A stretch of 64,000 bases of DNA, taken from Scolanthus callimorphus (Eukaryota; Cnidaria; Anthozoa; Actiniaria; Edwardsiidae). This document shows positions 44,708 through 54,446 of this stretch, piece by piece. The position numbers were made by a program, and so were the translations under genes. Location: the NCBI GenBank assembly GCA_033964015.1, contig JAWWUD010000113.1:310001-374000 (forward strand), in the 5' to 3' direction. How positions within the stretch are numbered: the stretch's first letter is position 1; each line of letters begins with the position of its first letter. The notes beneath the pieces were generated by a model. The model was not told the DNA's origin. It saw nothing but the letters and a program-made list of their open reading frames with translations, and did no database searches.

Positions 44708-45848
44708 AATTAAGTTATGTTTTTTTTAATTATGTTGTCTCATAGTTCCCTCACCTGAAATAATTATATATGTATGTGTCTACATGATCATAGGAAAATA
44801 TGTTCTCCTCCCTCTTTCCGAAGTTTTTCAAGTGTTTATATGAAAAATCCAGGGTACATTGACTCTTTCTTCCCTCTGTAATTAATCTCGTCCATATATA
44901 TTTTTTCTAGAAACACAAAATCTATAGTACAATATCTAAGAGATGAATCAATAACATTCCCTCTCACTGGAACAGTGGTAGCTAAGTTTAATTACCACAG
45001 CTGACACATAGGCATTTGTTTTGTGCTGCATGAACATAATTTGGATATTGGAGATTTTCTGGAACCACACAACACATAGGGAAATTCATTGCAACTGCAC
45101 ATACAATGAAAAGTACAGTAGATAAAATGATGGTGATGACAAAAATAAAATAATGAAATAACAACTACATGACACAATCAGGAAGCTCTTGGAGAACTGT
45201 CTAATGATATCATTCAACGGTACTTGAATATGGGTAGCGCCCAGTATTTTAGGGATTACCGCCGATATCAATGTAAAAAAGTGCCGAATTGAGGAAAAGC
45301 GTCCTTCAAGAGGCAGCAGAAATGTGATGCAGTTCCTTTTGAGGGAAGCCATTTGTAGAACTCAACTGTTGATTTCTTTTTTGCTTAAGAATGATGTTTA
45401 AGGTACTACAGGATACTCGTATGTCCGAAACAGACTTTCGAAAAACTGGCCTAAATGTTACGTGAATTAGGTGATTCTAAGAACATTGAGATGTTTTTTT
45501 CTTCAGGTCTCTGTATATGTATTCGACGTGCTTATTATATGAGGGGTGCCATTTGACACTTCGGTTAGCAATATGCGCACGCGCATAAAGAGCATTTAAC
45601 CAGCGGTTGAATGCGGGTTTATAGAGGCGTTGCCTAGAGAGTTAATAGAGTTGGAGTCAGGACGAAATAACCTATTAAACGCGTAATCATTTGGAAATAT
45701 ATTCAGAACTTCTGGGAATATTCGTCTCGTTTGAATGTACCGGATCTAGCGGGTAACATATTTCGGTGACCCCGACGTGACCATCCAAGGATAACTGGAG
45801 TTGATTTTATGTGAATTTCTAGTAGGGCCACAGAGTGCGTACTGGAGA

Positions 45849-46053
45849 TACCGTCGATTGCATCTACCCGTCTACACGCTCGACAAAAACATGTTCTGTC
45901 GGCACGTGAAACTTCGAACTTGAATATTGTAACAAAAACGTTCAAGTTTGGTCGTCAAAACATCCAAGTTTCGCTGTCAAAACTTTGAAGTTTCGCGTGC
46001 CGACAGAACATGTTTTTGACGTGAGTGTAGACGGGTAGCTGCAACCGACGGTA
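45849..46053. mobile_element. Fold-back MITE, 205 bp
   Basis: Inverted arms start TACCGTCG, then carry CTACCCGTCTACAC and ACATGTTCTGTCGGCACG, each repeated as reverse complement at 45985-46053. No clear target duplication is seen. Confidence 0.8.
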
Positions 46054-46262
46054 AGACTTGACAACATTAGTTCATGACCCAAATGAGTTTCCTCGTGACT
46101 TGTTACTTAGAGCGCTTCCTCTGCGGGAGAATTTTGTCTAAAGCAGATAATTACGGAAACGATGGAAAATTGGTACACGATCTATTTCTTCACTTTCTGG
46201 AAACAGGACACTAGTATACAAAGTAATGGTTCTGACGCGGATGGATCTGTGGATCCGCCATA

Positions 46263-46680
46263 ACCGTCTATAGATCTATATGACAATTAATCTAGACACT
46301 AAGATTTTTCGTTTTTACAAGTAATATCTGTGAGTATAACATGATAATACTGTATATCATCCATATTTTCACTTAAGATTAAATAACCTTAAAATAATTA
46401 AAAGCTAGATAAATGGAAACTATTAATCTTTTTGTTATAGTGATTAATAGACACAAAATCTTAAAAACAAAATCTTGAAGCTTACAGGTTGTAAACACCC
46501 TGTTAGTTACAAGAGATATGTGTAATCTACTCACTCTTACACACGCACACAAAATACACACACCCGTACAAAACAAATCCTACTTAAGTGAAGCAATCAT
46601 AAAAGTTTTCCCACTACACAGAATTTATTTTCATAAAGCTGATAGTCTCTTAAATAGCATTACACACCCACAAATTAGTG
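46263..46680 (+). repeat. 0.41-kb direct repeat, left copy
   Basis: Near-identical to 51470-51886, from CCGTCTATAGATCTATATGA to the shared end CACCCACAAATTAGT. Differences are a handful of substitutions and short indels. Contains an ORF-like stretch MCNLLTLTHAHKIHTP that may be an exon remnant. The termini lack matching target duplications, so an LTR pair is possible but not shown. Confidence 0.85.
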
Positions 46681-47225
46681 AGGTGCTTGACAGAGACATT
46701 TCACTATCATGCTATATGAATACACCTGCAGGCGAACTTAGATGAACGCAAACCAGAAACACATAACTTAGTTGAAACGTGTAACAGACAAATGAATCTG
46801 ATGTGTCAACCAGCGAACAACTCGCAATCACTAAACACCATATTTGGAAATCAAAATTCACGTAAGACTTTTCCGGTTCGGATTGCACGCGCATTCGAGC
46901 TGTTTTCCGTTGGTTTAGAAGAGCGCGCGCGTGTTGATGCAAACAGCGTTGTCTGCACTCTTATTTACCACGGCAAATCTTTCAATCATATTACGAGAAC
47001 AGCGAAAGTTATGATAAAAAATCTTTTTGGTGGGTTTTGAGCATGGAAGTAAAACAGTGAACTGAACTTATTTTGTGCTTCTGTTCTGTTGTGAAGAATT
47101 CGCGCACATTATTTTTAGAAAATATGACGAATCAAATCTCCCGTTGCTGATTGGCTAAACGAAGAACCTGATGCTTTCCAAATATGGTGTTTATTGATCG
47201 CGAGTTGTTCGCAGGTTGTCGCGCT

Positions 47226-47440
47226 GTTAGGGGCCGACCATTTGACTTCTGAGGGGGGGGGGGGGGGGGGGTGGATGATTTTGAAAAAAATATATCCTGC
47301 ACAGCATATTTGTCATAATCATCAACTAATTTTACGAAATAAATATCCTACAATATCTTAGAGACGTAAAAAAAATCTTGCAAAAAAAAATCATCCACCC
47401 CCCCCCCCCCCCTTCAAAAGTCAAATGGCGGACCCCTTAC
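47226..47440. mobile_element. Fold-back MITE with long G- and C-tracts
   Basis: GTTAGGGGCCGACCATTTGAC leads into a G20 tract at the left (47253-47271). A C15 tract and TCAAATGGCGGACCCCTTAC form the inverted right end. The architecture resembles the element at 39051-39471. Confidence 0.75.
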
Positions 47441-48357
47441 ACGTTTCAACTCACTTATATGTTTCTGCGCAAACACAATAATTATACGCAACTTACAAAT
47501 CATTACGCTGGTGACCAGATAGCCCCTAGGACATTGCACTCCTTTCATTAAAGGAAACGTTCGTAGGTGCCATTGCACTATCATGGTTATACGAGTATAC
47601 ACACACAAAAAACAACCTTGCAATATAATGGCATGCACCTAAGTTTGTTGATGACAGATGGATGGCGGTCCACTTGCGAGGTGGACATTGCACAGCCCCA
47701 ACTGAAACCCAACAAAAAAGGAACCAAGCATCCCAAACTAAAATAAAATCCTCTCCGATGGTACCGAGTAGGTGATAATAATTTCCATTTGTATCTTTTT
47801 CTTATTTTTAATTACTTTCTTCTGTATCACATCATTAATCCATATTGATAACTTATAAACAAATACACACATTGTCCCCACTTCCACATCTCACGATTAC
47901 CCTCATTTGACTAATTAACCAATTTGTTCTCATATAACCCATCAATTTCACATTCATTAATAATTAATTTAAATAATCATAGCCCAACAAGCACACCACA
48001 CTACGATACACGCATAGGTCAGTATGTAGCTATCCCTTGGGATTCCTTTATTTTATGGAATCCCTGTGCTGTCCATATTGCCAGGTTACAAAACAAAATG
48101 GCGTATGCATTTGCGAGTGACATAAGTCAGCTGAGAAACTTTCAAATTTACATGAACTTTCCTTAAAAATACCGTTAGCTACATGAACTTTCCTTCAAAA
48201 TACTGTTATATTCAGTTGATTTCATAACAAAGTCTTCCATACAACCAGTAAGTAAGTTCTAATGTTTTCCTGCAAAATTCTGAGTTAGTTTCTCCTTCTA
48301 TTTCCTTTTGAACCTACTTTTCAAAGGTTTTTCGTCCATTTGTTGCCTTTTTTGCAG
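47441..48357. other. No gene; AT-rich sequence
   Basis: Only chance ORFs and AT-rich stretches are seen between the G-tract MITE and a possible host exon at 48358. Confidence 0.4.
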
Positions 48358-48463
48358 GAATGTGATGTGCTCAATTCAAATGGAAAGCTTATACATATAT
48401 GATAAATTTGCACTCCAATGTAAACATTGGGAAATAGATGGTGAAATTCACGTCTCGTCACAG
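48358..48463 (+). CDS. Possible host exon, function unknown
   Basis: A pyrimidine tract TTGCCTTTTTTGCAG ends at 48357 and a GTGAAT donor starts at 48464. The 106 bp between stay open in one frame (NVMCSIQMESLYIYDKFALQ, then a Cys-Lys-His-Trp stretch) and end in phase 0. It is unsupported by any homology that I can name and could be chance. Confidence 0.25.
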
Positions 48464-48609
48464 GTGAATCCTATGGTTATTTCGTTTTCCCTCGATTTCG
48501 GCTTATGGTGTAAATTATCTAAAAGACTAGCCTTGTTGCATTTACGTGTTGGGTTGGGCTTGGTACCAAAGCAGAAACACGTGACTGTCTCACGAATAAG
48601 CTGTTGAGA

Positions 48610-50264
48610 TTAAGGTGGCTCCCGAGTATTTATTTCAGAAATAGACCTCAACTTCTAGCGTATGTTTGACCCTGAAAAAATCTTCCGATTTCTATAATTG
48701 TTCTCACAGAGCTTAAGCAACCTCTGCACTACCAAATGGTGTAGTTCATTTGATATATTAAGCTCGTCTGTTTGGGATATTTTAAATTTTCCAAAGGAGG
48801 TGTTTTTAGAATAATTGTTGTAACTTGAAAATTCGACCGTGAATGATCTTATTACCAGCTAAACTCGCATCTATAGTAATAAGGGTTTACTCAGAGAAAT
48901 GCCCAGGTCAGCTTTTCCCATGCGATTTAAGTTGTAAACGATGTAATAATTTTACCTCTAAAAATGTCTTATTCCGCTTCTGTTTAGTGTGCCGAGCGCG
49001 GATATCAGAAAAGTAGGGGAGCTCTTCAGGATTATATCGGCTAATGTTCACTCTTAATTATGTAAAAGAGAAAATAGAATCGAGTATCTACAGAAAGCGG
49101 TATTTAATAAACGAATGAGAGCAGCTTCTTGTCCAGAATGTGCTGTTGCTATAATATTCAATTCGAGCTCGAAATAACTAAATTGCTGGAATTGTTTCAT
49201 AAGTTTCTTGCGTGAGAGGTAGAGTACAACTAACTGAGAAGACTTACCAAGTTTGGGCTCGTCTTTCCAATACTATGTTGAGAAACATTATCCAAAAGGA
49301 GTCAGTGTTTCGTTGCTCCAACACAAACGCCAAGAAAACCCACATGTTATGAGCGCAGTGTTCTCGCCTCAGTGCACTTCGCTAAATTCTTCACGTGCGA
49401 CGCTTCCTAGTCCCGAAGTAAAACAAGTTAATACCGGTAGCTGTTCCGCGATCCCGCGGGTCGAGAAAGCGTCGCACGTGAAGTATTTAGCACCATGTGC
49501 ACTGAGACGAGAACGCTGAGTTCATAAACATATGGGTTTTCTTGGCGTTGTGTTGGAGCGAAGAAATACTGACTACTTGTGGATAATGTTTCTCAACATA
49601 GTATTGGAAAGACGAGCCCGAACTTGGCAAGTCTTCTCAGTTGGTTGTACTCTACCTCTCATGAAAGAAACTTGCGAAACAATTCCAGCAATTTAGGTAT
49701 TTCGAGCTCGAATTGAATATTATAGCAACATCACATTCTGGACGAGACGTTGCTCTCATTCGTTATTAAATATCGCTTTCTGTAGATACTCGATTCTACT
49801 TTCTCTTTTATATAATTAAGAGTGAACATTATCCGAGATAATACTGAAGAGCTTCCCTACTTTTCTGATATCCGCGCTCGGCACATTAAACAGAAGCGGA
49901 GTAAGACATTTTTAGAGGTAAAATTATTACATCGTTTACAACTTAAATCGCATGGGAAAAGCTGACCTGGGCATTTCTCTGAGTAAACCCTTATTACTAT
50001 AGATGCGAGTTTAGCTGGTAATAAGATCATTCACGGTCGAATTTTCAAGTTATAACAATTATTCTAAAAACACCTCCTTTGGAACATTTTTAAATATCCT
50101 TAACAGACGAGCGTAATATATCAAATGAACTACACCATTTGGTAGTGCAGAGGCTGCTTAAGCTCTGTGAGAACAATTATGGAAATCGGAAGATTTTTTC
50201 AGGGTCAAACATACGCTAGAAGTTGAGGTCTATTTCTGAAATAAATACTCGGGAGCCACCTTAA
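48610..50264. mobile_element. 1.65-kb TTAA-flanked palindromic element
   Basis: TTAA at 48610-48613 is followed by GGTGGCTCCCGAGTATTTAT. The exact inverted end closes at 50260 and is followed by TTAA at 50261. The two arms of about 800 bp are nearly identical over their whole length, around a short asymmetric centre near 49412-49465. There is no transposase gene; ORFs are mirror images. TTAA duplications fit piggyBac or Kolobok mobilisation. Confidence 0.88.
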
Positions 50265-51345
50265 GGTGACTCGCTCGAAATGGTTTGTGCCCTCATCTGT
50301 GTCCAGAGCTGAACTACCAGGTTATACATATCGGGCTATAACTTTTGCGTTTTTTTGCCGATTCCAGTAATTCTTTTTGTAAATCAAGCACAAATGACCC
50401 TAGAATAGCAGCGATTTCTCCGATCTTTGCAATCCTTTTCATCTAAGTCACAATTCTTAATTACAAAGACGACCCCATAGTTTGTAATGCCCTCTCATAA
50501 AAAAATATTGCAGATATTTTCGGCTTAAATCTTGGCGATGCTCATTAGAAGACTTGAACTTTCATCTGGCCAAGTTTAAGAAAATTCGTAGGTCAGAAAT
50601 GTATTAGCGAGGTCGATGTCGTAGACGCACCACAAATTAAGTCTTTCACTAAGGCATGAATGTAAAAAATTCCTGTGCACTAATAAAAGCATTTCAACCT
50701 ATCAATTTTTGGGACAACTTACTTAGATGCATGTCAAACTATATGTTAAGAGCAATTGCTTTAAATCCAAACCACTTAACTTTAGAAGCACTGTTTGTTG
50801 GGGCATAAAACCAGAAATTTATGGCATCCCGCACTTTGTAAATTTAACCTTAAAATTGGATGTTTTGTATCAAAAGAGATATCACGGAAATAAACTGAAT
50901 GTTTTTGAAAGCTATTATGCAGGTTTAACTTAAAGTTGAATGTTTCATTGCCGCGAATTCTAATTTTCCTCTGCGAGCTAACTGCGCCCTCTCCATGGCC
51001 GCAGGCTTCAAACCTCTTGTTGTGAAATGCTAATGCTAACGAATTTCTGAAACTTGGCCAGATGAAAGTTTAAGTCTTCTAATGAGCATCGCCAAGATTT
51101 ATTTCTTATGAGAAGGCATTAAAAACTATGGGGTCGTCTTTGCATTTAAGAATTGTTACTTAGATGAAAAAGATTGCAAAGATCGGAGAATTCGCAGCAA
51201 ATCTAGGGTGATTTGTGCTTGATTTACAAAAAGAACTACTGAAATCGGCAAAAAAACGCAAAAGTTTTAGCCCGATATGTATAACCTGGTAATCCAGCTC
51301 TGGACACAGATGAGCGCACAAACCATTTCGAGCGAGTCACCTTAA
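50261..51345. mobile_element. 1.1-kb TTAA-flanked fold-back element abutting the previous one
   Basis: Begins at the same TTAA (50261-50264) that ends the previous palindrome, then GGTGACTCGCTCGAAATGG. The inverted end and TTAA are at 51323-51345. Arms of about 300 bp match closely. The interior, 50590-51045, is unique and has no gene. It shares the terminal pattern TTAAGGT(G/T)(A/G)CT with the other TTAA elements in this window. Confidence 0.88.
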
Positions 51346-51469
51346 TGGTCCTTCAGTCTTCCCAATCCCTGATGACGAAGACTTACTGAAATGCACAGTT
51401 GACATTACAGTTGTTTAGAGACCTCCATGCATGGATTTTCATAGATAGATCTATCAGTAGATCTATACA

Positions 51470-51886
51470 TCCTGTCTACAGATATATATGACAATTAATC
51501 TAGACACTAAGATTTTTCGTTTTTACAAGTAATATCTGTGAGTATAACATGATAATACTGTATATCATCCATATTTTCACTTAAGATTAAATAACCTTAA
51601 AATAATTAACAGATAGATAAATGGAAACTATTATCTCTTTGTTATAGTGATTAATAGACACAAAATCTTAAAAACAAAATCTTGAAGCTTACAGGTTGTA
51701 AACACCCTGTTAGTGACAAGAGATATGTGTAATCTACTCACTCTTACACACGCACACAAAATACACACACCCGTACAAAACAAATCCTACTTAAGTGAAG
51801 CAATCATAAAAGTTTTCCCACTACACAGAATTTATTTTCATAAAGCTGATAGTCTCTTAAATAGCATTACACACCCACAAATTAGT
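51470..51886 (+). repeat. 0.41-kb direct repeat, right copy
   Basis: Copy of 46263-46680. It ends at CACAAATTAGT; the sequence then diverges abruptly into the flank of the virus-like gene block, with the first AACCATGTT motif 23 bp later. Confidence 0.85.
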
Positions 51887-52815
51887 AGTAAGTTGCGAAG
51901 ACTTTTTTAACCATGTTTTATAAATAGAACAATGACGTCATGGCGTCGGGTGATAGGTGATCCGTGACAATGGCGTGACAAAGAGGGTTAAAAAAGAGAA
52001 ACCACATGGAGACATGGTTAAAAAGAATAAAACATGTTTTATTTTTTACCAAGTGTGAAAGATTATACCTCTATAATCTACAGGTCTGTATTCAAAGCAG
52101 AAAATATATTATAGATGGTCCAATTAATATGTACAGTGGACGACAGATGTTTTTCAAGAACATAATGAGTTCGTTCTTTTTCTTCTAGTTTGGTGGAGTT
52201 TTGCATTATCTCAAGTAGGAATAAGTTCTCTTGCGGATATACAATTATCTCTTAAAAACTCTTGCTAATTGGAAATCTGAATTATTTTGGGAAAAGTGCA
52301 GGTGAAATGCACTCTATTCAATTTACGTGCAATTAAGCTGTCCCACTCACATTTATGTTTCCCATATTAATATGACATAATTGGCCACAGGAGTCTTCGG
52401 TCCTAGGATTGCCGACAGGTCGGCTCCTCTGCGGAATCCTACCTTTCATAGTTGAGGACTTTTCATTAAAATCCTTTTAGCTCTTTCATTTTATCTTGTT
52501 ATCTTGGACAGATTCTCATTATTGCATTGCATCTCCTAACACTTAATTGAAACCAAAAGGTAAAATCAAATTCTCGTAGTCCCACTCATTGTCTCTGCAC
52601 GATTCCTGTTTGTTTCCCCAGTTGCGGGCTTTTAGACTCTCAACAGGATTTAGTCGCGCAACACATGGTTGGGAAGGTTTGTGTTGGAGGTAAGCCTATC
52701 AGTGTATTATTGTGACAATCATAATTATAACTCTAACTGCCCACGCTGTGTTAGTTTTGAGGCAATAATACGCATTTATTGAACATAGAAATGAATTACA
52801 AATTCCGAATCTGAA
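51887..52815. other. Left flank of the virus-like block
   Basis: Contains AACCATGTTTTATAAATAG at 51909, a TGACGTCA palindrome at 51933, and further ACATGGTTAAAA and AACATGTTTTA motifs at 52013-52041 that recur in the gene block. A 60-codon ORF (52006-52188) and a possible spliced exon (52622-52689, CAG before and GTAAGC after) are the only coding candidates, and both are weak. The true left end of the inserted DNA is probably between 51887 and about 52750. Confidence 0.45.
51909..51926 (+). promoter_or_regulatory. AACCATGTT motif fused to a TATA box
   Basis: AACCATGTTT overlaps TATAAATA (51919-51926). The same motif-plus-TATA pairing precedes several genes of the virus-like block. No convincing long ORF follows directly except the weak 52006-52188. 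Confidence 0.4.
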
Positions 52816-53394
52816 TTAAAACCATCGCGGTGCTTTATAGTGTTCATAGTCTTTAAAATAAACGGGTGGACGAGTGATTCTTCGCTGTCTTCCTTTTCGC
52901 CGTATTTCGTTGTAATATTTGTTTCTTATTAAATAACAGCAGTGTTCTAGTTTTATGCGATGGGCTTTTTGGATGTTGTTGTTAAAGTCTTTTGCAATGT
53001 CTTTCTCCCAAGCGTCAGGCATACGGGCTCGTCTTTGTTTTAAGGCTTGTTTTATCATTGAGTTGAAGAGTTGAAGATCTTCATAGTTTGAGAGGGTATG
53101 TGGTGTGATCAGGCTCAATGCTTTTTTGTTTTTTGCAGCGTTGTACATTAGTGTTCTACAGAGTTCTCCTTCATCATCGATTTCTTGATTCAATTTCCCA
53201 TTCCATTTCGGTTCTAATCTTGTAGCGGTTATCATAAACCCCTTGCCTTTCTCAAAACAGGTTTTTTGATGGGAATGACAGTAGCAAGGCATGGTTTCAT
53301 AAACCAGTAGTTTAAAGCCATCACCATCACCATAGTCCCAACCAGGCCCGAATTTGTCGTCTTTAGTAGTCATACGTGCTGTTTGGTGGTTCAA
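52816..53394 (-). CDS. Unknown protein of the virus-like block, Cys-motif paralogue A
   Basis: Intronless 192-codon ORF, leftmost gene of the block. A central motif CYCHSHQKTCFEKGKG (Cys-x-Cys-x6-Cys-Phe) at about residues 37-52 is followed by a charged helical region with Arg-rich tail (RRKGRQRRITRPPVYF). The same Cys-x-Cys-x6-Cys-Phe pattern, with a following Trp-x-(D/N)-G, occurs in the neighbour at 53450-54067, so the two look like diverged duplicates. The basic C-terminus suggests nucleic-acid binding. A TATA-like AATATAATTT lies on the minus strand about 36 bp before the ATG. No family recognised. Confidence 0.7.
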   Translation of the reverse strand: MNHQTARMTTKDDKFGPGWDYGDGDGFKLLVYETMPCYCHSHQKTCFEKGKGFMITATRLEPKWNGKLNQEIDDEGELCRTLMYNAAKNKKALSLITPHTLSNYEDLQLFNSMIKQALKQRRARMPDAWEKDIAKDFNNNIQKAHRIKLEHCCYLIRNKYYNEIRRKGRQRRITRPPVYFKDYEHYKAPRWF

Positions 53395-53449
53395 GTTTGT
53401 GTGATTGTTTTTTTGCTAGGCTATTAAATTATATTGAGATAAAACGTGG

Positions 53450-54067
53450 TTAAATGTAGTGCAACATGTTTGAACATGGTTTACACATATCGTGGACAAG
53501 TGTAGTGTTCGTTGCCTTCGAGTTCTTTTGGCTGTTTGGTGTACCCTCGTGTGTTGTATTTTTTGCACGTTTAGCAATCATGTACGGGCGATAATAGAAT
53601 TCGGTGCTGATTCGGTGGTGAGAGGGTATAACCGGTTTTGTCCAATCGTATTTTCCGAACAGCTGTAATACTTGAATAGGACTGATGCTTGGGTCGGAAT
53701 TAAATCGGTCCAGAATTTTAGCGCCATCTCGTGTTTCATCAAATTCTTCCCTCATGTTTAGGAGTTTTTGCACCAATCGTTTTTCTTCTTTGGTCTTTGC
53801 TTCATCAAGGAATCGCTGATAGCACATGGGGATAACACTTGCACCGATGGCAAATAATCCATCCATCCAGGGACGAAATTTTTTCCAGATGATAAGTTCA
53901 ATTGCGTTTCCTTCGTCAAAACACCGACGTTGTGTTTTGCAATAGCAGGCATCATCGGGTGGTGGTGTTTTTTTTCCCCAACGATAGTTGCAGAAACGTG
54001 TCAAAAGTCTAAAATGTCTTTTCGTATGAAGCTGGTTACCTCTCTTTATTCGGTTTACTGGTTTCAT
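53450..54067 (-). CDS. Unknown protein of the virus-like block, Cys-motif paralogue B
   Basis: Intronless 205-codon ORF with a basic N-terminus, then CYCKTQRRCFDEGNA at residues 42-56, matching the Cys motif of the ORF to its left, and KFRPWMDGLF after it. The middle has MCYQRFLDEA and a charged helix, and the end has HRISTEFYYRPYMIAKRAKN. A TATAAAA box on the minus strand (54101-54107) lies about 34 bp upstream of the ATG, with an AACATGGTTAACA motif behind it. The last codons run into another AACATGTTTGAACATGG motif (53463-53479). Function unknown. Confidence 0.72.
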   Translation of the reverse strand: MKPVNRIKRGNQLHTKRHFRLLTRFCNYRWGKKTPPPDDACYCKTQRRCFDEGNAIELIIWKKFRPWMDGLFAIGASVIPMCYQRFLDEAKTKEEKRLVQKLLNMREEFDETRDGAKILDRFNSDPSISPIQVLQLFGKYDWTKPVIPSHHRISTEFYYRPYMIAKRAKNTTHEGTPNSQKNSKATNTTLVHDMCKPCSNMLHYI

Positions 54068-54100
54068 TTTGGAATGGCTGTTTCTGTTCTTGGTTGATGT

Positions 54101-54169
54101 TGTTTTATAGTGTTGTTAACCATGTTCAAACATGATTTTAAAACGTGAACCATAGTGAAAAAGTATATT
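54101..54169. promoter_or_regulatory. Divergent promoter region with AACCATGTT motif
   Basis: Between the minus gene ending its ATG at 54067 and the plus gene starting at 54207 lie a minus-strand TATAAAA (54101-54107), AACCATGTTCAAACATG (54119-54135) and a plus-strand GTATATTAC (about 54161-54169). The motif is shared by both directions. Confidence 0.5.
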
Positions 54170-54206
54170 ACTTTGTACCATAGGACTGCATGTTTTAAAA
54201 AAAAAA

Positions 54207-54446
54207 ATGTCCATATTGAGAGATGCGTTAGGATGGGCAGAAGAGTGGATTGCAGGCCATGAAGAGATTTCTTTACAGTATAACGAGTTATGTACGGCCT
54301 TTGTTTTGGGGGGCGTAGAGTTAACAGCCGACGAACATTATTTTGCCGTGAAAGAGTTGTGGATTGCTCGCAGTGTTTTTACAAGCACGCCTTTGAATGA
54401 ACTCGTTGTTGTCCTTACAAGCATTTCTTCGAGAAATGCACAGTGA
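54207..54446 (+). CDS. Small unknown protein of the virus-like block, 79 aa
   Basis: Starts at the first ATG after a divergent promoter-like region and a run of A. The product (LRDALGWAEEWIAGHEEISL ... LTADEHYFAVKELWIARSVF) is acidic and helical. Its end overlaps the start of the 54397/54436-55968 ORF, either by 50 bp or, from the later ATG, by 11 bp. This tight overlap and the upstream TATA-like site support it being real. No family recognised. Confidence 0.5.
   Translation: MSILRDALGWAEEWIAGHEEISLQYNELCTAFVLGGVELTADEHYFAVKELWIARSVFTSTPLNELVVVLTSISSRNAQ

Noticed and set aside
46263..51886. LTR retrotransposon bounded by the 0.41-kb repeats
   Set aside because: Nothing between the copies resembles gag or pol, no matching target duplication or primer-binding site is seen, and the interior is explained by fold-back elements.
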